Assembly (NCBI RefSeq): GCF_000429765.1
Contig: NZ_KE386949.1
Location: 1-64,000 of the forward strand
DNA: 64,000 bases
DNA from: Gemmobacter nectariphilus DSM 15620
GTDB taxonomy: Bacteria > Pseudomonadota > Alphaproteobacteria > Rhodobacterales > Rhodobacteraceae
Direction: 5' to 3'
Shown: positions 26,572 through 35,238 of the stretch, piece by piece
Layout of the letters: every line of letters begins with the position of its first letter
Numbering within the stretch: position 1 is the stretch's first letter
The notes under the pieces: generated by a model
Seen by the model: the letters and a program-made list of their open reading frames with translations, nothing else
What the model was told of the DNA's origin: nothing
Database searches by the model: none
Made by a program: the position numbers and the translations under genes

Positions 26572-27212
26572 TGCTTCGGCTCCTCGGGGGCTTCGCCCGC
26601 ATGCAGGGCAAATTCGATCAGCGTCACCAGCGTCTCGCGCCGGGTCTGCAAGGATGGCGCCTCGAGCAGCGCCTGCTTGTCCTCGGGGCCAAAGGGGCAC
26701 AGCATGGACAGCGCATTGATCAGCAATTCGCTGCCCGCCTCGTCCAGCGTGCCCCAGTCAGTTTCCAGCCCGCGCGCGGCAAAGAACCGCCGCAGCAACG
26801 GCAGAAAGGCGGCGCGGTCAAAGCCCGGATCCTCTTCGGCGCCGCCACGATCGCGGGTGAAATCGGACCAGTCGGCGCGCACCCGCCGATAGGGGGTAAA
26901 GCCGGGCACCTCCTCGCGCACCCGAAACCGCGACACGCCGCCCAGGGTGATCATGTAGCGCCCATCGTCGGTTTCGGAAAACGAGACCAGCCGACCCGCA
27001 CAGCCAATGGCCTGCAGGCGCGGCTCGCCGCCCGGAACCTCGCGCGGCTGGATCATTCCGATCAGCCGCTCGGGTGTTTTCATGCAATCCTCGACCATCG
27101 CCAGATAGCGCGGCTCGAACACATGCAGCGGCAGCCGCCCGCGCGGCAGCAGCAGCGCCCCGGTCAGCGGAAAGATCGGTATCACCTCTGGCAGATCGCC
27201 CGGATGTTTCAT
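26568..27212 (-). CDS. LON-substrate-binding-domain protein
   Basis: The 214-residue product is a stand-alone N-terminal LON domain without ATPase or protease parts: [31 protein letters not shown] at the N-terminus and a beta-rich core with [29 protein letters not shown]. Stand-alone LON proteins are common in Alphaproteobacteria; the role is unknown, probably protein quality control. Operon order on the minus strand: thioredoxin-TPR, LON, Trm112-like, with repeat element A in the first gap. Confidence 0.85.
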   Translation of the reverse strand: MKHPGDLPEVIPIFPLTGALLLPRGRLPLHVFEPRYLAMVEDCMKTPERLIGMIQPREVPGGEPRLQAIGCAGRLVSFSETDDGRYMITLGGVSRFRVREEVPGFTPYRRVRADWSDFTRDRGGAEEDPGFDRAAFLPLLRRFFAARGLETDWGTLDEAGSELLINALSMLCPFGPEDKQALLEAPSLQTRRETLVTLIEFALHAGEAPEEPKQ

Positions 27213-27240
27213 GGCCTTCGGCCCGCCCCTTCATCTGTCC

Positions 27241-27300
27241 GGAAATATCCCGGGGGGTGAATTGGCCGGAACGGCCAAGAGGGGGGCTGGCCCCCCTCGC
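27241..27300 (-). repeat. Dispersed hairpin repeat, copy A
   Basis: On the minus strand: GGGGGG-N4-CCCCCC (27281-27296), then a palindrome TTGGCCG-N3-CGGCCAA (27262-27278), then ATTCACCCCCCGGGATATTT (27244-27263). The same three blocks occur at 32635-32689 (copy B), and two of them at 62533 (copy C) and 54881 (copy D). It fills the gap after the thioredoxin gene. It probably works as a terminator or RNA-processing site. Confidence 0.7.
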
Positions 27301-27307
27301 CCTCGTG

Positions 27308-28216
27308 TCACGAAAAGATCATCGACGACAGCTTGCGCCGCCCTTTCAGCACGATGGGGTCTTGCGGCTTCAGCGCATCAAAGATGGTGAACAGCTGCGC
27401 CTTGGCCGCGCCATCGTTCCAGTCGCGGTCGCGCCGGAACAGCTCGAGCAGCGCGTCGACCGCGCCCTCGACATCGCCTGCGGCATGCAGCGCATTGGCC
27501 AGGTCAAAGCGCGCCTGATGATTGGCGGGATCCGCCTTGACGGCGGCGCGCAGCTCGGCCTCGGGGCCGGCATTCGCCGCCTGACGCGCCAGCGCCAGCT
27601 GGGCCCGCGCGGCCTCGACCTCTTTCGAGCGGGCAAGCTCGGGCGTCGCCGTGCCAAGGAAGGCTTCGGCCTGATCCAGTTGCCCCACCGCCAGATAGGC
27701 GCGCGCAAGGCCACCAAAGGCCGCAGCATTGCCCGGCTCTTCTTCAAGGATCGCGGCAAAGGTTTCGGCCGCGTCAGCCGCCGCGCCTTCGGCCAGCATC
27801 TGTTCGGCCGCCGCGATCGCCTCGGACAAGCCACCATCGCCCGCCACGGCCGCCACGCGTTCGACGAATTTCTTCACTTCCGAGGCCGGCAGCGCGCCCT
27901 GGAACCCGTCGACCGGCTGGCCCTGCCAAAAGGCATAGACCGTCGGGATTGACTGGATGCGCAGCTGGCCCGCGATCATCTGGTTCTGATCGACGTCGAT
28001 CTTGACCATGCGCACCTTGCCGCCTGCCGCGTTCACCGCCGCCTCGAGCGCGGGGCCCAGCGTCTTGCACGGCCCGCACCAGGGCGCCCAGAAATCGACG
28101 ATGACCGGCACTTCGCGGCTGGTCTCGATCACATCCTGCATGAAGGTCGCCTCGGTGCCGTCCGTGACCAGACCGGCCGCCGGGGCCTTCGGCTTCGTAT
28201 CTCCAAACCCGAGCAT
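27308..28216 (-). CDS. Thioredoxin-TPR co-chaperone, YbbN/CnoX-like
   Basis: The 302-residue product has an N-terminal thioredoxin domain with an intact active site WCGPC (Cys47 and Cys50) and, from about residue 135, TPR-like helical repeats. This architecture is that of CnoX/YbbN, which protects proteins from oxidation and passes them to chaperones; enterobacterial members have lost CxxC while alphaproteobacterial ones often keep it. ATG 28216 is chosen for the GGAGGG upstream. Divergent from the SGNH hydrolase gene. Confidence 0.88.
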   Translation of the reverse strand: MLGFGDTKPKAPAAGLVTDGTEATFMQDVIETSREVPVIVDFWAPWCGPCKTLGPALEAAVNAAGGKVRMVKIDVDQNQMIAGQLRIQSIPTVYAFWQGQPVDGFQGALPASEVKKFVERVAAVAGDGGLSEAIAAAEQMLAEGAAADAAETFAAILEEEPGNAAAFGGLARAYLAVGQLDQAEAFLGTATPELARSKEVEAARAQLALARQAANAGPEAELRAAVKADPANHQARFDLANALHAAGDVEGAVDALLELFRRDRDWNDGAAKAQLFTIFDALKPQDPIVLKGRRKLSSMIFS

Positions 28217-28328
28217 GACGCCCTCCTCAATTCCATTGCGTCCTATATGCGCGCCGCACCGCCGCCTGCCAAGGGGTTGCACCCGCCGATCTGGCGCCTA
28301 GCATGGCGGCAAATTGATCGGAGGCCCC

Positions 28329-28961
28329 ATGCCCAGACTGCTGACCTATGGCGACAGCAACACCCATGGCACCTTGCCGCTGCACACGCGCGGCGTCTTT
28401 GAACGCCATGGGCGCGAGATCCGCTGGCCGACCCGTGCTGCGGCCCTGCTGGGCCCGGACTGGGACCTGGCCGAAGAGGGGCTGCCCGGACGCACCACGA
28501 TGTTCCCCGATCCGGTGATGGGCGCGCATATGGACGGCACCATCGGGCTGCGCATCGCGCTGCTGACCCATGGGCCGCTGGACGCCATGACGCTGATGCT
28601 GGGCACCAACGATGTCAAGCTGCGCTATGGCGCGACGCCCGAGCGAATCCTGGGCGGCATTGCCGCGCTGATCGACATGGCGCGTGCGCCCGACATGGCC
28701 GCCCGCCACCCCGGCCTGCGGATCCTGCTGATCTGCCCCCCGCCGGTCGAAGAGGCCGGGGTTCTGGCCCCCGACTACATGGGCGGGCCGGCCAAGTCGC
28801 GGGCGCTGGCGCCGCTGTATCGCGATTTCGCAAAGGCGCGGGGCCTTGGGTTTCTGGACGCGGGCGAGGTGATCGCCGTCAGCCCCATTGACGGCGTGCA
28901 TTACGATGCCAGGGCCATGAGACGCTGGCAGGCGCCGTGGCCGGCGCGCTGCGCGATCTGA
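28329..28961 (+). CDS. SGNH/GDSL-family hydrolase with a frameshifted C-terminus
   Basis: The product (210 residues) has SGNH blocks: YGDSNTHG with the nucleophile Ser10, the LGTND block, and DGVHYD carrying the catalytic Asp and His near the end. GGAGG precedes ATG 28329. After HYDARA the frame runs into a basic, unlike tail and stops at 28961. One extra base near 28915 would instead give HETLAGAVAGALRDLMG and a stop at 28967-28969, a normal family ending. The catalytic residues lie before the shift, so the enzyme may still work. Likely acts on short esters. Confidence 0.8.
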   Translation: MPRLLTYGDSNTHGTLPLHTRGVFERHGREIRWPTRAAALLGPDWDLAEEGLPGRTTMFPDPVMGAHMDGTIGLRIALLTHGPLDAMTLMLGTNDVKLRYGATPERILGGIAALIDMARAPDMAARHPGLRILLICPPPVEEAGVLAPDYMGGPAKSRALAPLYRDFAKARGLGFLDAGEVIAVSPIDGVHYDARAMRRWQAPWPARCAI

Positions 28962-28965
28962 TGGG

Positions 28966-29754
28966 TTAAAGATCGAAGCTGGCAAACACCGGCGCGTGGT
29001 CGCTGGGCTGGTCCCAGCCGCGCGCGGCGCGCAGGATGCGGCTGGAATGGCCCGCAGTGGCGATATCGGCGGTGGCCCAGATGTGATCCAGCCGCCGCCC
29101 CTTGTCGGCCGCATCCCAATCGGGGCTGCGATAGGACCACCAGGAAAACAGCGGGCCTTCGGGAATATCCTGCCGGGTGATGTCAACCCAGCCGCCCGAG
29201 TCCTGAACATCGCCCAGGGCCTCGACCTCGACCGGGGTATGCGAGACGATTTTCAGCAGCGCCTTGTGGTTCCACACGTCATCGGCGCGCGGCGCAATGT
29301 TCAGATCGCCCACAAGGATCGCACGGTCTGGCCGTTCCCAGCGGAAGTGGTCGCGCATCTCGGCCAGGAAATCGAGCTTTTGCCCGAATTTGACGTTCTG
29401 GTCACGGTCGGGAATGTCACCGCCTGCCGGGACATAGAAATTGTGGATCGTGACGCCGTTTTCCAGCTGCGCCGCAACGTGGCGGGCATGGCCAAGGCTG
29501 GCAAAGTCGCGGTCCCCGGCATCCATGATCGGCAGTTTCGACAAGATGGCGACGCCGTTATAGCCCTTTTGCCCCCGCGCAACGATGTGGCGATAGCCGA
29601 GGGCATGAAACGCCTCGACCGGCATCTTGTCGACCGGCGACTTGATTTCCTGAAGGCACAGCACATCGGGCGATTCCTCGGTCAACAGTTTGCTGACAAG
29701 CGCCTCGCGCAGGCGGACCGAGTTGATGTTCCAGGTGGCGAGGGTGAAGGACAT
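28966..29754 (-). CDS. xth: Exodeoxyribonuclease III family, copy 1
   Basis: The 262-residue product is an AP endonuclease/exonuclease III: TLATWNINSVRLR, LCLQEIKSPVDKMP with the metal-binding Glu, GYNGVAILSK, AILVGDLNIAPRADDVWNHK with Asp and Asn, LDHIWAT and PSDHAPVFASFDL with the catalytic His. It removes abasic sites in base-excision repair. Start ATG 29754 is chosen because the upstream extension overlaps the small-RNA region. A second family member lies at 56769. Confidence 0.93.
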   Translation of the reverse strand: MSFTLATWNINSVRLREALVSKLLTEESPDVLCLQEIKSPVDKMPVEAFHALGYRHIVARGQKGYNGVAILSKLPIMDAGDRDFASLGHARHVAAQLENGVTIHNFYVPAGGDIPDRDQNVKFGQKLDFLAEMRDHFRWERPDRAILVGDLNIAPRADDVWNHKALLKIVSHTPVEVEALGDVQDSGGWVDITRQDIPEGPLFSWWSYRSPDWDAADKGRRLDHIWATADIATAGHSSRILRAARGWDQPSDHAPVFASFDL

Positions 29755-29832
29755 GGCAGGCTCCGGTTGGGCGGGCCGCCACGATAGCCGCCCCTGCCCC
29801 CGGCTTCCAGCACGAAAAGGGAACGCCGCTGC

Positions 29833-29890
29833 AAAAGAACGCCCCGGCGCCAGTGGCGTCGGGGCGAGGTCCAACAGGGAGGTTTCCACT
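29833..29890 (-). ncRNA. Small-RNA-like unit 2 with anti-Shine-Dalgarno motif
   Basis: On the minus strand a promoter TTGCGA (29919-29924), 16 bases, TAAAGT (29897-29902) leads to a short RNA of about 55 bases: ACCTCCCTGTTGGACCT (29867-29883) followed by a twelve-base-pair hairpin (29840-29851 with 29855-29866, loop AGT) and a TTCTTTT tail (29833-29839). The CCTCCC core would pair with ribosome binding sites. Unit 1 beside it has the same motif and layout. The pattern recalls the CcsR or cuckoo-RNA family of Alphaproteobacteria. Confidence 0.6.
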
Positions 29891-29966
29891 TTTACAACTT
29901 TAGGCTGAACGCGCGACTTCGCAAGCGGTTCCGCGCCAAAACGGAATGACGTTACGTCACTGTTGC

Positions 29967-30040
29967 AAAAAAGAGCCCGGGCACAAGGCCCGGGCCAGGT
30001 CCAACAGGGAGGTGCCGCAACATGACCCCGTTGCGGCCAG
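29967..30040 (-). ncRNA. Small-RNA-like unit 1 with anti-Shine-Dalgarno motif
   Basis: Reading the minus strand: a hairpin GCCGCAAC/GTTGCGGC (30014-30021 with 30030-30037), the motif CACCTCCCTGTTGGACCT (29997-30014), then a terminator GCCCGGGC-N5-GCCCGGGC (29975-29982 with 29988-29995) ending in TTTTTT (29967-29972). It lies 70 bases after the response-regulator stop and could be transcribed with it or from its own start; no clear promoter is seen. The 356-base gap 29755-30110 has no protein gene. Confidence 0.65.
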
Positions 30041-30110
30041 GGGAACCGATCAGGAAACGATCATCCTGTGAATCTGTGGATAACCGCCAATTCCGGCAAC
30101 ACTGTGACGA

Positions 30111-30797
30111 TCAGACAGCCAGTTTGTAACCGCCGCTTTCGGTGACCAGCAGCCGCGCGTTCGAGGGATCGGGCTCGATCTTCTGGCGCAGGCGGTAGAT
30201 GTGGGTTTCCAGCGTATGGGTCGTGACCCCGGCGTTATAGCCCCAGACCTCATGCAACAGCACATCGCGCGCCACCACCTGTTGCCCCGCGCGATAGAGG
30301 AACTTCAGGATGTTGGTTTCCTTTTCCGTCAGGCGAACCTTCTTTTCCTTGGCATCGACCAGCATCTTCTGCGCCGGCTTGAAGGTATACGGCCCAAGCT
30401 GGAACACCGCATCCTCGGACTGTTCGTGCTGGCGCAGCTGGGCGCGGATGCGGGCCAGAAGGACGGCGAACTTGAACGGCTTGGTGATGTAGTCGTTCGC
30501 CCCCGAATCCAGGCCAAGAATGGCGTCCGCATCGGAATCATGCCCGGTCAGCATGAGGATCGGGGCCTTGATGCCGGCCTTGCGCATCCGCTTGCACAGC
30601 TCGCGCCCGTCGGTGTCGGGCAGGCCGACATCCAGGATGATCAGGTCGTGATGCTGCGCCTTGGCCTTGTCCAGACCATCGGCGCCGGTCCCGGCTTCGA
30701 AGACGTCGAAATCCTCGGTCATGACCAACTGCTCCGACAGGGCCTCGCGCAGGTCGTCGTCGTCGTCGACCAGAAGGATTTTACGCAGGTTTGCCAT
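30111..30797 (-). CDS. OmpR-family two-component response regulator
   Basis: The 228-residue product has a receiver domain (about 5-120) with acidic pocket DDDDD, the phosphorylatable Asp56 in LIILDVGLPDTDG and the conserved Lys in ITKPFKF, then a winged-helix DNA-binding domain (about 135-228) with LTEKETNILKFLYRAG and TLETHIYRLRQKI. No histidine kinase is adjacent, so it is an orphan. PetR of Rhodobacter capsulatus is one possible counterpart, but I cannot establish that. Two small-RNA-like units follow it on the same strand. Confidence 0.9.
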   Translation of the reverse strand: MANLRKILLVDDDDDLREALSEQLVMTEDFDVFEAGTGADGLDKAKAQHHDLIILDVGLPDTDGRELCKRMRKAGIKAPILMLTGHDSDADAILGLDSGANDYITKPFKFAVLLARIRAQLRQHEQSEDAVFQLGPYTFKPAQKMLVDAKEKKVRLTEKETNILKFLYRAGQQVVARDVLLHEVWGYNAGVTTHTLETHIYRLRQKIEPDPSNARLLVTESGGYKLAV

Positions 30798-30974
30798 GGG
30801 GGCCTCCTTGTTCCGATATCGGGAACGTGAGCGCGGGCCCGGCCGAATTCAAGTTTTGCAACAAGGATTCACGGTCTCGTGTCGCAAGGGCGGGAATTGT
30901 TTCAGTTTCTGTCGACGGCGCGGCCCCTTGCCCCCCGGCGCCGCTGGGTCTATCGCTGAACCAAGGAGCCCGCC

Positions 30975-32063
30975 ATGACCCTTGCACCCACCCTGCCCGA
31001 ACGGCTGAACCGCGCCCGCGCCGACCTGCGCATGGGGTTGCCGGTGGTGCTGGGGGGCGAGGGGGTCGCGATCCTGGCGGCGGCGGTCGAGGCGCTGGAT
31101 GCCGACCGCCTGGCCGATCTGCGGGCGCTTGGCGCCCCGGTGCTGGCCATCACCGCCCGGCGGGCCGAGACGCTGAAGGCCCGCGCCTATGATGGCGATC
31201 TGGCGCGGATCGTGGTGCCGGGCGATGCGGGGCTGGGCTGGCTGCAATCGGTCGCGGACCCCAAGGATGATCTGTCAAAGCCGATGAAAGGCCCCTTCGC
31301 CAGCCTGCGCGAGGGTCCGGCGGCATTGCATCGCACGGCGATTGCGCTTGCCAAGTCGGCGCATCTGTTGCCGGCGGTGGTGACGGTGGCGGTGACGGAC
31401 GGGCTGGCGCTGTCGGCGCGCAATGGCCTGACGTTTCTGCCCGTGTCAGAGATCGAGCCCGAACTGTTCCGCGCCGGCCCCCTGCTGCCGGTGGTGTCGG
31501 CCCGTGTGCCGCTGGTCGCCTCTGAAGCCGGGAGGGTGCATATCTTTCGACCCGAGGATGGCACGGTCGAACACTATGCCATCGAGATCGGCCAGCCCGA
31601 CCGTTCGGCCCCCGTTCTGGCGCGGCTGCATTCGGCCTGTTTTACCGGCGACGTGCTGGGCAGCCTGAAGTGTGACTGCGGCCCGCAGCTGCGCGCCGCC
31701 TTGGCGCAGATGGGGCAGGAAGGCGCGGGGGTGCTGCTGTATCTGAACCAGGAGGGCCGGGGGATTGGTCTGGCCAACAAGATGCGCGCCTATGCCTTGC
31801 AAGATCAGGGCTTTGACACCGTCGAGGCCAACCACCGTCTGGGGTTCGAGGATGACGAGCGCGATTTTCGCATCGGGTCGGGGATCTTGCGCAAGATGGG
31901 CTTTTCCAAGGTCCGGCTGATGACCAACAACCCCGCCAAGGTCGCGATGATGCAGGCCCAGGGGCTGGAGGTCACGGAACGCGTGCCGCTGAAAGTGGGC
32001 GAGACGGCGCAAAACCGTGCCTATCTGGCGACCAAGGCGGCCAAATCGGGGCATCTGCTATGA
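30975..32063 (+). CDS. ribA: GTP cyclohydrolase II with an extra N-terminal domain
   Basis: RibA opens GTP to start riboflavin synthesis. The 362-residue product has the catalytic half from about residue 185: HSACFTGDVLGSLKCDCGPQL with three zinc-binding Cys, the LYLNQEGRGIGLANKMRAY loop and LMTNNPAKV. The first 160 or so residues form a separate domain, perhaps a decayed RibB-like part, without the acidic DHBP synthase motif. An AAGGAG site precedes it. It overlaps the L,D-transpeptidase gene by four bases. Confidence 0.93.
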   Translation: MTLAPTLPERLNRARADLRMGLPVVLGGEGVAILAAAVEALDADRLADLRALGAPVLAITARRAETLKARAYDGDLARIVVPGDAGLGWLQSVADPKDDLSKPMKGPFASLREGPAALHRTAIALAKSAHLLPAVVTVAVTDGLALSARNGLTFLPVSEIEPELFRAGPLLPVVSARVPLVASEAGRVHIFRPEDGTVEHYAIEIGQPDRSAPVLARLHSACFTGDVLGSLKCDCGPQLRAALAQMGQEGAGVLLYLNQEGRGIGLANKMRAYALQDQGFDTVEANHRLGFEDDERDFRIGSGILRKMGFSKVRLMTNNPAKVAMMQAQGLEVTERVPLKVGETAQNRAYLATKAAKSGHLL

Positions 32064-32596
32064 TCGTTGCACGGCCGCAGGATATTGTGATCACACCGAT
32101 GGGCGCGCGGTTCATGGGGCGGATGATCCCCTGCACCGTCGGGCGCGGTGGGGTGGTGGATGCCGCCCTCAAGCGCGAGGGTGATGGCGGCACGCCGACC
32201 GGGGTTCATGCCATTGGCCCGGTGCTGTATCGCCCCGACCGCATTCCCTGCCCCGTCCCCGGCGCCATGCCGATCGGGCCGGGCGACCTGTGGTCGGACG
32301 ATGCGGGGGATGCGGCCTATAACCAGCATGTCCGCGCGCCCTATGCGCCCAGCCACGAAAAGCTGCGCCGCGCCGATCCGATGTATGATCTGGTGGTGGT
32401 CACGGGCTGGAACTGGCCCGTGGCGGTGGCCGGGAGGGGATCGGCGATCTTCATCCATCAATGGCGCCGCCCTGGTGCGCCAACCGCTGGCTGCATCGGC
32501 TTTTCGCGCCGCGATCTGCGCTGGATCGTCGCCAATCTGGCCGAGGACAGCCGTTTGATCGTGCTGCCCCGCCAGCCGCGGCAATTCTTCGGTTAG
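32060..32596 (+). CDS. L,D-transpeptidase (YkuD) family protein
   Basis: The 178-residue product has the YkuD catalytic block IFIHQWRRPGAPTAGCIGFSRRDL, with His and the nucleophile Cys in the S/T-A-G-C context, preceded by GGTPTGVHAIGPV. No signal peptide is visible, which is unusual for a peptidoglycan cross-linking enzyme; a cytoplasmic or leaderless role cannot be excluded. Translationally coupled to ribA, although no functional link is obvious. Confidence 0.82.
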   Translation: MIVARPQDIVITPMGARFMGRMIPCTVGRGGVVDAALKREGDGGTPTGVHAIGPVLYRPDRIPCPVPGAMPIGPGDLWSDDAGDAAYNQHVRAPYAPSHEKLRRADPMYDLVVVTGWNWPVAVAGRGSAIFIHQWRRPGAPTAGCIGFSRRDLRWIVANLAEDSRLIVLPRQPRQFFG

Positions 32597-32630
32597 TACG
32601 ACCGGAAGGTTGGCCTGTCTGGCCAGGGTT

Positions 32631-32689
32631 GCAAGGGGGCTGTCTGCCCCCTCTGGCCCGTTCCGGGCCATTCACCCCCGAGGATATTT
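32631..32689 (+). repeat. Dispersed hairpin repeat, copy B
   Basis: GGGGG-N7-CCCCC (32635-32651), then palindrome TGGCCCG-N3-CGGGCCA (32654-32670), then ATTCACCCCCGAGGATATTT up to 32689. Block order and much of the spacing match copy A. It sits in the 142-base gap between the convergent L,D-transpeptidase and ispG genes, where a bidirectional terminator is expected. Confidence 0.7.
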
Positions 32690-32738
32690 GCACCAAGGCG
32701 AAAGCAGGGGCGGCGTGCGTTGGCCGGGCTGAAAGCCG

Positions 32739-33860
32739 CTATTCGGCGGGTTCTTCTGCTGCCTCGATTTCCGCGGCGCGCCTTTCCACCAGCTCGACGA
32801 TGTGCTCGACCATTTGATCGTTCGACATGCGATGGCTTTGCTTGCCGGCCAGATAGACCATGCCGTTCCCGGCCCCGCCGCCGGTAAAGCCGATGTCGGT
32901 CATCAGCGCCTCGCCCGGGCCGTTCACCACGCAGCCGATGATCGACAGGCTCATCGGGGTCTTGATGTGTTCCAGCCGCTTTTCCAGCTTTTCCACGGTC
33001 TTGATGACGTCAAAGCCCTGCCGCGCGCAGCTGGGGCAGGAAATGATCTGCACGCCGCGGGTGCGCAGGCCAAGCGATTTGAGGATCTCGAACCCGACCT
33101 TGACCTCTTCGACAGGGTCGGCCGACAGCGAGACGCGGATCGTGTCGCCAATGCCGAACCACAGCAGCGAGCCAAGGCCGATGGCGGATTTCACCGTGCC
33201 CGCCATCAGGCCGCCCGCCTCGGTGATGCCCAGGTGGATGGGCGCGTCGGTGACGGTGGCCAGCTGCTGATAGGCGGCGGCGGCCATGAACACGTCCGAG
33301 GCTTTCACGCTGATCTTGAATTCGTGAAAATCGTTGTCCTGCAACAGCTTGATATGATCGAGCCCCGATTCCACCATCGCATCGGGGCAAGGCTCGCCGT
33401 ATTTGTCCAGCAGGTGCTTTTCCAGCGACCCGGCATTGACGCCGATCCGGATGGAACACCCATGGTCGCGCGCGGCCTTGATCACTTCGCGCACCTTGGC
33501 GGCGTTGCCAATGTTGCCGGGGTTGATGCGCAGGCAGGCAGCGCCCGCCTCGGCGGCCTCGATGGCGCGCTTGTAGTGGAAGTGGATGTCGGCCACGATC
33601 GGCACCGGGCTTTCCGCCACGATCTGCCGCAGGGCGCGGGTGCTGTCGACATCGGGGGTGGACACGCGCACGATGTCGGCCCCGGCTGCGGCGGCGCGCT
33701 GCACCTGGTCGATGGTCGCCCTGGCGTCCGAGGTCAGGGTGTTGGTCATCGTCTGCACCGAGATCGGTGCATCGCCGCCGACCAGCACCGAGCCTACGCG
33801 GATCTGGCGTGATTTGCGGCGATCGATGTTGCGCCACGGGCGGATGGGGTTGTGCGACAT
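32739..33860 (-). CDS. ispG: 4-hydroxy-3-methylbut-2-enyl diphosphate synthase IspG
   Basis: IspG makes HMBPP in the non-mevalonate isoprenoid pathway using a 4Fe-4S cluster. The 373-residue product is of the short bacterial type with N-terminal TIM-barrel motif [12 protein letters not shown], the cluster Cys in [14 protein letters not shown] and a third Cys in [13 protein letters not shown]. It follows the RodZ-like gene after 69 bases on the same strand, an order common in Rhodobacterales. Confidence 0.96.
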   Translation of the reverse strand: MSHNPIRPWRNIDRRKSRQIRVGSVLVGGDAPISVQTMTNTLTSDARATIDQVQRAAAAGADIVRVSTPDVDSTRALRQIVAESPVPIVADIHFHYKRAIEAAEAGAACLRINPGNIGNAAKVREVIKAARDHGCSIRIGVNAGSLEKHLLDKYGEPCPDAMVESGLDHIKLLQDNDFHEFKISVKASDVFMAAAAYQQLATVTDAPIHLGITEAGGLMAGTVKSAIGLGSLLWFGIGDTIRVSLSADPVEEVKVGFEILKSLGLRTRGVQIISCPSCARQGFDVIKTVEKLEKRLEHIKTPMSLSIIGCVVNGPGEALMTDIGFTGGGAGNGMVYLAGKQSHRMSNDQMVEHIVELVERRAAEIEAAEEPAE

Positions 33861-33929
33861 GACCGGTCTCCGCGTTCAGGGGTCACGATCAGATAGCCCT
33901 GCCTGCCGAAGCGGGCAAGGCCCAGCCGA

Positions 33930-35117
33930 TCACTCCTGCGCGTCGTCCGCGCCCAGATACTTGGCCTGGGCGACCTGCACCAGACGGGCCACGTCGGGTT
34001 TGGACTTCAGATCGACCAGCGCATATTTGTCTGACAGCGCCTCGGGCGAGAGGGCAACGTTGCTGACGACCTGTGCCCCGGCAGCGGCCGGACCATAGGC
34101 CTGACCCTTGACGATGAAATAGACCGAGCCCGAATTGCCTGCACGCAGCGTCGGCGGTGCATCGGATTGCGGGACCACATAGGAATCGCCGGCGTCGAGG
34201 ATCTTTTCAAAGAGCACCGTGCCATCGGCCGCGCGCACCCGCACCCAGGAGGGCTGGGTCGCCATGATCTCGACCGCCGGCGCGGCGTCGGCCAGAACGC
34301 GGACGGGCTGTTCCTCGGTCTCGGGCTGGGCGGCGGTGGCCACAGCCTCGGCGGCCGGGCGTTCCGGCAGGATCGAGGCGATGGGGCCATCGCGCGACAC
34401 CATCTGCGGCACATCCAGCGCCTGCGGGCGATAGAGGCGGCCAAGCGCCTCGGCCGTCGGGGCCAGGGGCTGGGTTTCCTCGGGCTGACCATCGGCGACC
34501 TTCAGCGCCGAACCGGCGCCGACATTGCCCAAGGGGTCGATCGAGGCGACAACCGACGGCGCCTGTTCGATGGGCGCCACCTGAACGCGCTGCACCTCGC
34601 GCAGGACGGACCAGCCGCCATAGCCGATCCCGGCGATCAGCAGCAGCAGCACCAGCACCGAACCTGCGGCACCGGGTTCGATCCGGCTGACCCAGTGCTC
34701 ACCCCGCGGGACGAACAGCGCGTCGGGATCGGCCAGCGCCTCAAGCCCGCGCGGGCGCGGACGCGCCGCCTGCGCGCGCGGCGCGGGAGAGGTTGCCAAC
34801 CCCTTGGGAACGGCGGTGAAATTCGCCTCGGCGCAGAATTGCTGATAGGCGGCATCCGGGTCCATGCCCAGATAACGTGCATACGAGCGCACATAGCCCG
34901 CCACAAAGCCCGGCGTTTCAAAGGCCGAGACATCGGCATTTTCGATGGCAGCGATGTAGGTGGCCTTGATCTTCAGCTCGCGCTGCACATCCAGAAGCGA
35001 TTTGCCCAATGTGGCCCGTTCGCCCCGCATCAGGTCGCCAAGGCGCAGGTCGTAATCGTCAAAGCCTTTCGGCTTCTCGTCGACCTCCGCCGAAGGTTTG
35101 CCCTTCCGCCAAATCAT
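33930..35117 (-). CDS. RodZ-like helix-turn-helix membrane protein
   Basis: The 395-residue product has a cytoplasmic helix-turn-helix domain (about 22-75, with LLDVQRELKIKATYIAAIENAD), a linker, one membrane helix (about 145-165) and a periplasmic DUF4115-type C-terminal domain (WVRVRAADGTVLFEKIL, then SGSVYFIVKG). This is the RodZ architecture; RodZ ties MreB to the elongasome and sets rod shape. The operon with ispG is usual. The long Pro/Ala/Glu-rich middle is not conserved. Confidence 0.85.
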   Translation of the reverse strand: MIWRKGKPSAEVDEKPKGFDDYDLRLGDLMRGERATLGKSLLDVQRELKIKATYIAAIENADVSAFETPGFVAGYVRSYARYLGMDPDAAYQQFCAEANFTAVPKGLATSPAPRAQAARPRPRGLEALADPDALFVPRGEHWVSRIEPGAAGSVLVLLLLIAGIGYGGWSVLREVQRVQVAPIEQAPSVVASIDPLGNVGAGSALKVADGQPEETQPLAPTAEALGRLYRPQALDVPQMVSRDGPIASILPERPAAEAVATAAQPETEEQPVRVLADAAPAVEIMATQPSWVRVRAADGTVLFEKILDAGDSYVVPQSDAPPTLRAGNSGSVYFIVKGQAYGPAAAGAQVVSNVALSPEALSDKYALVDLKSKPDVARLVQVAQAKYLGADDAQE

Positions 35118-35238
35118 GCCGCCTGCCCCATGCCGAATTTTTTGCTGCCCGTCGCCCCCGGCGGTGCGACTCGGCTTTTAGCTGAACCCTGCGCAACGTC
35201 TAGCACAGATCGGAGCGATGCACACACGAGGAATTGTT

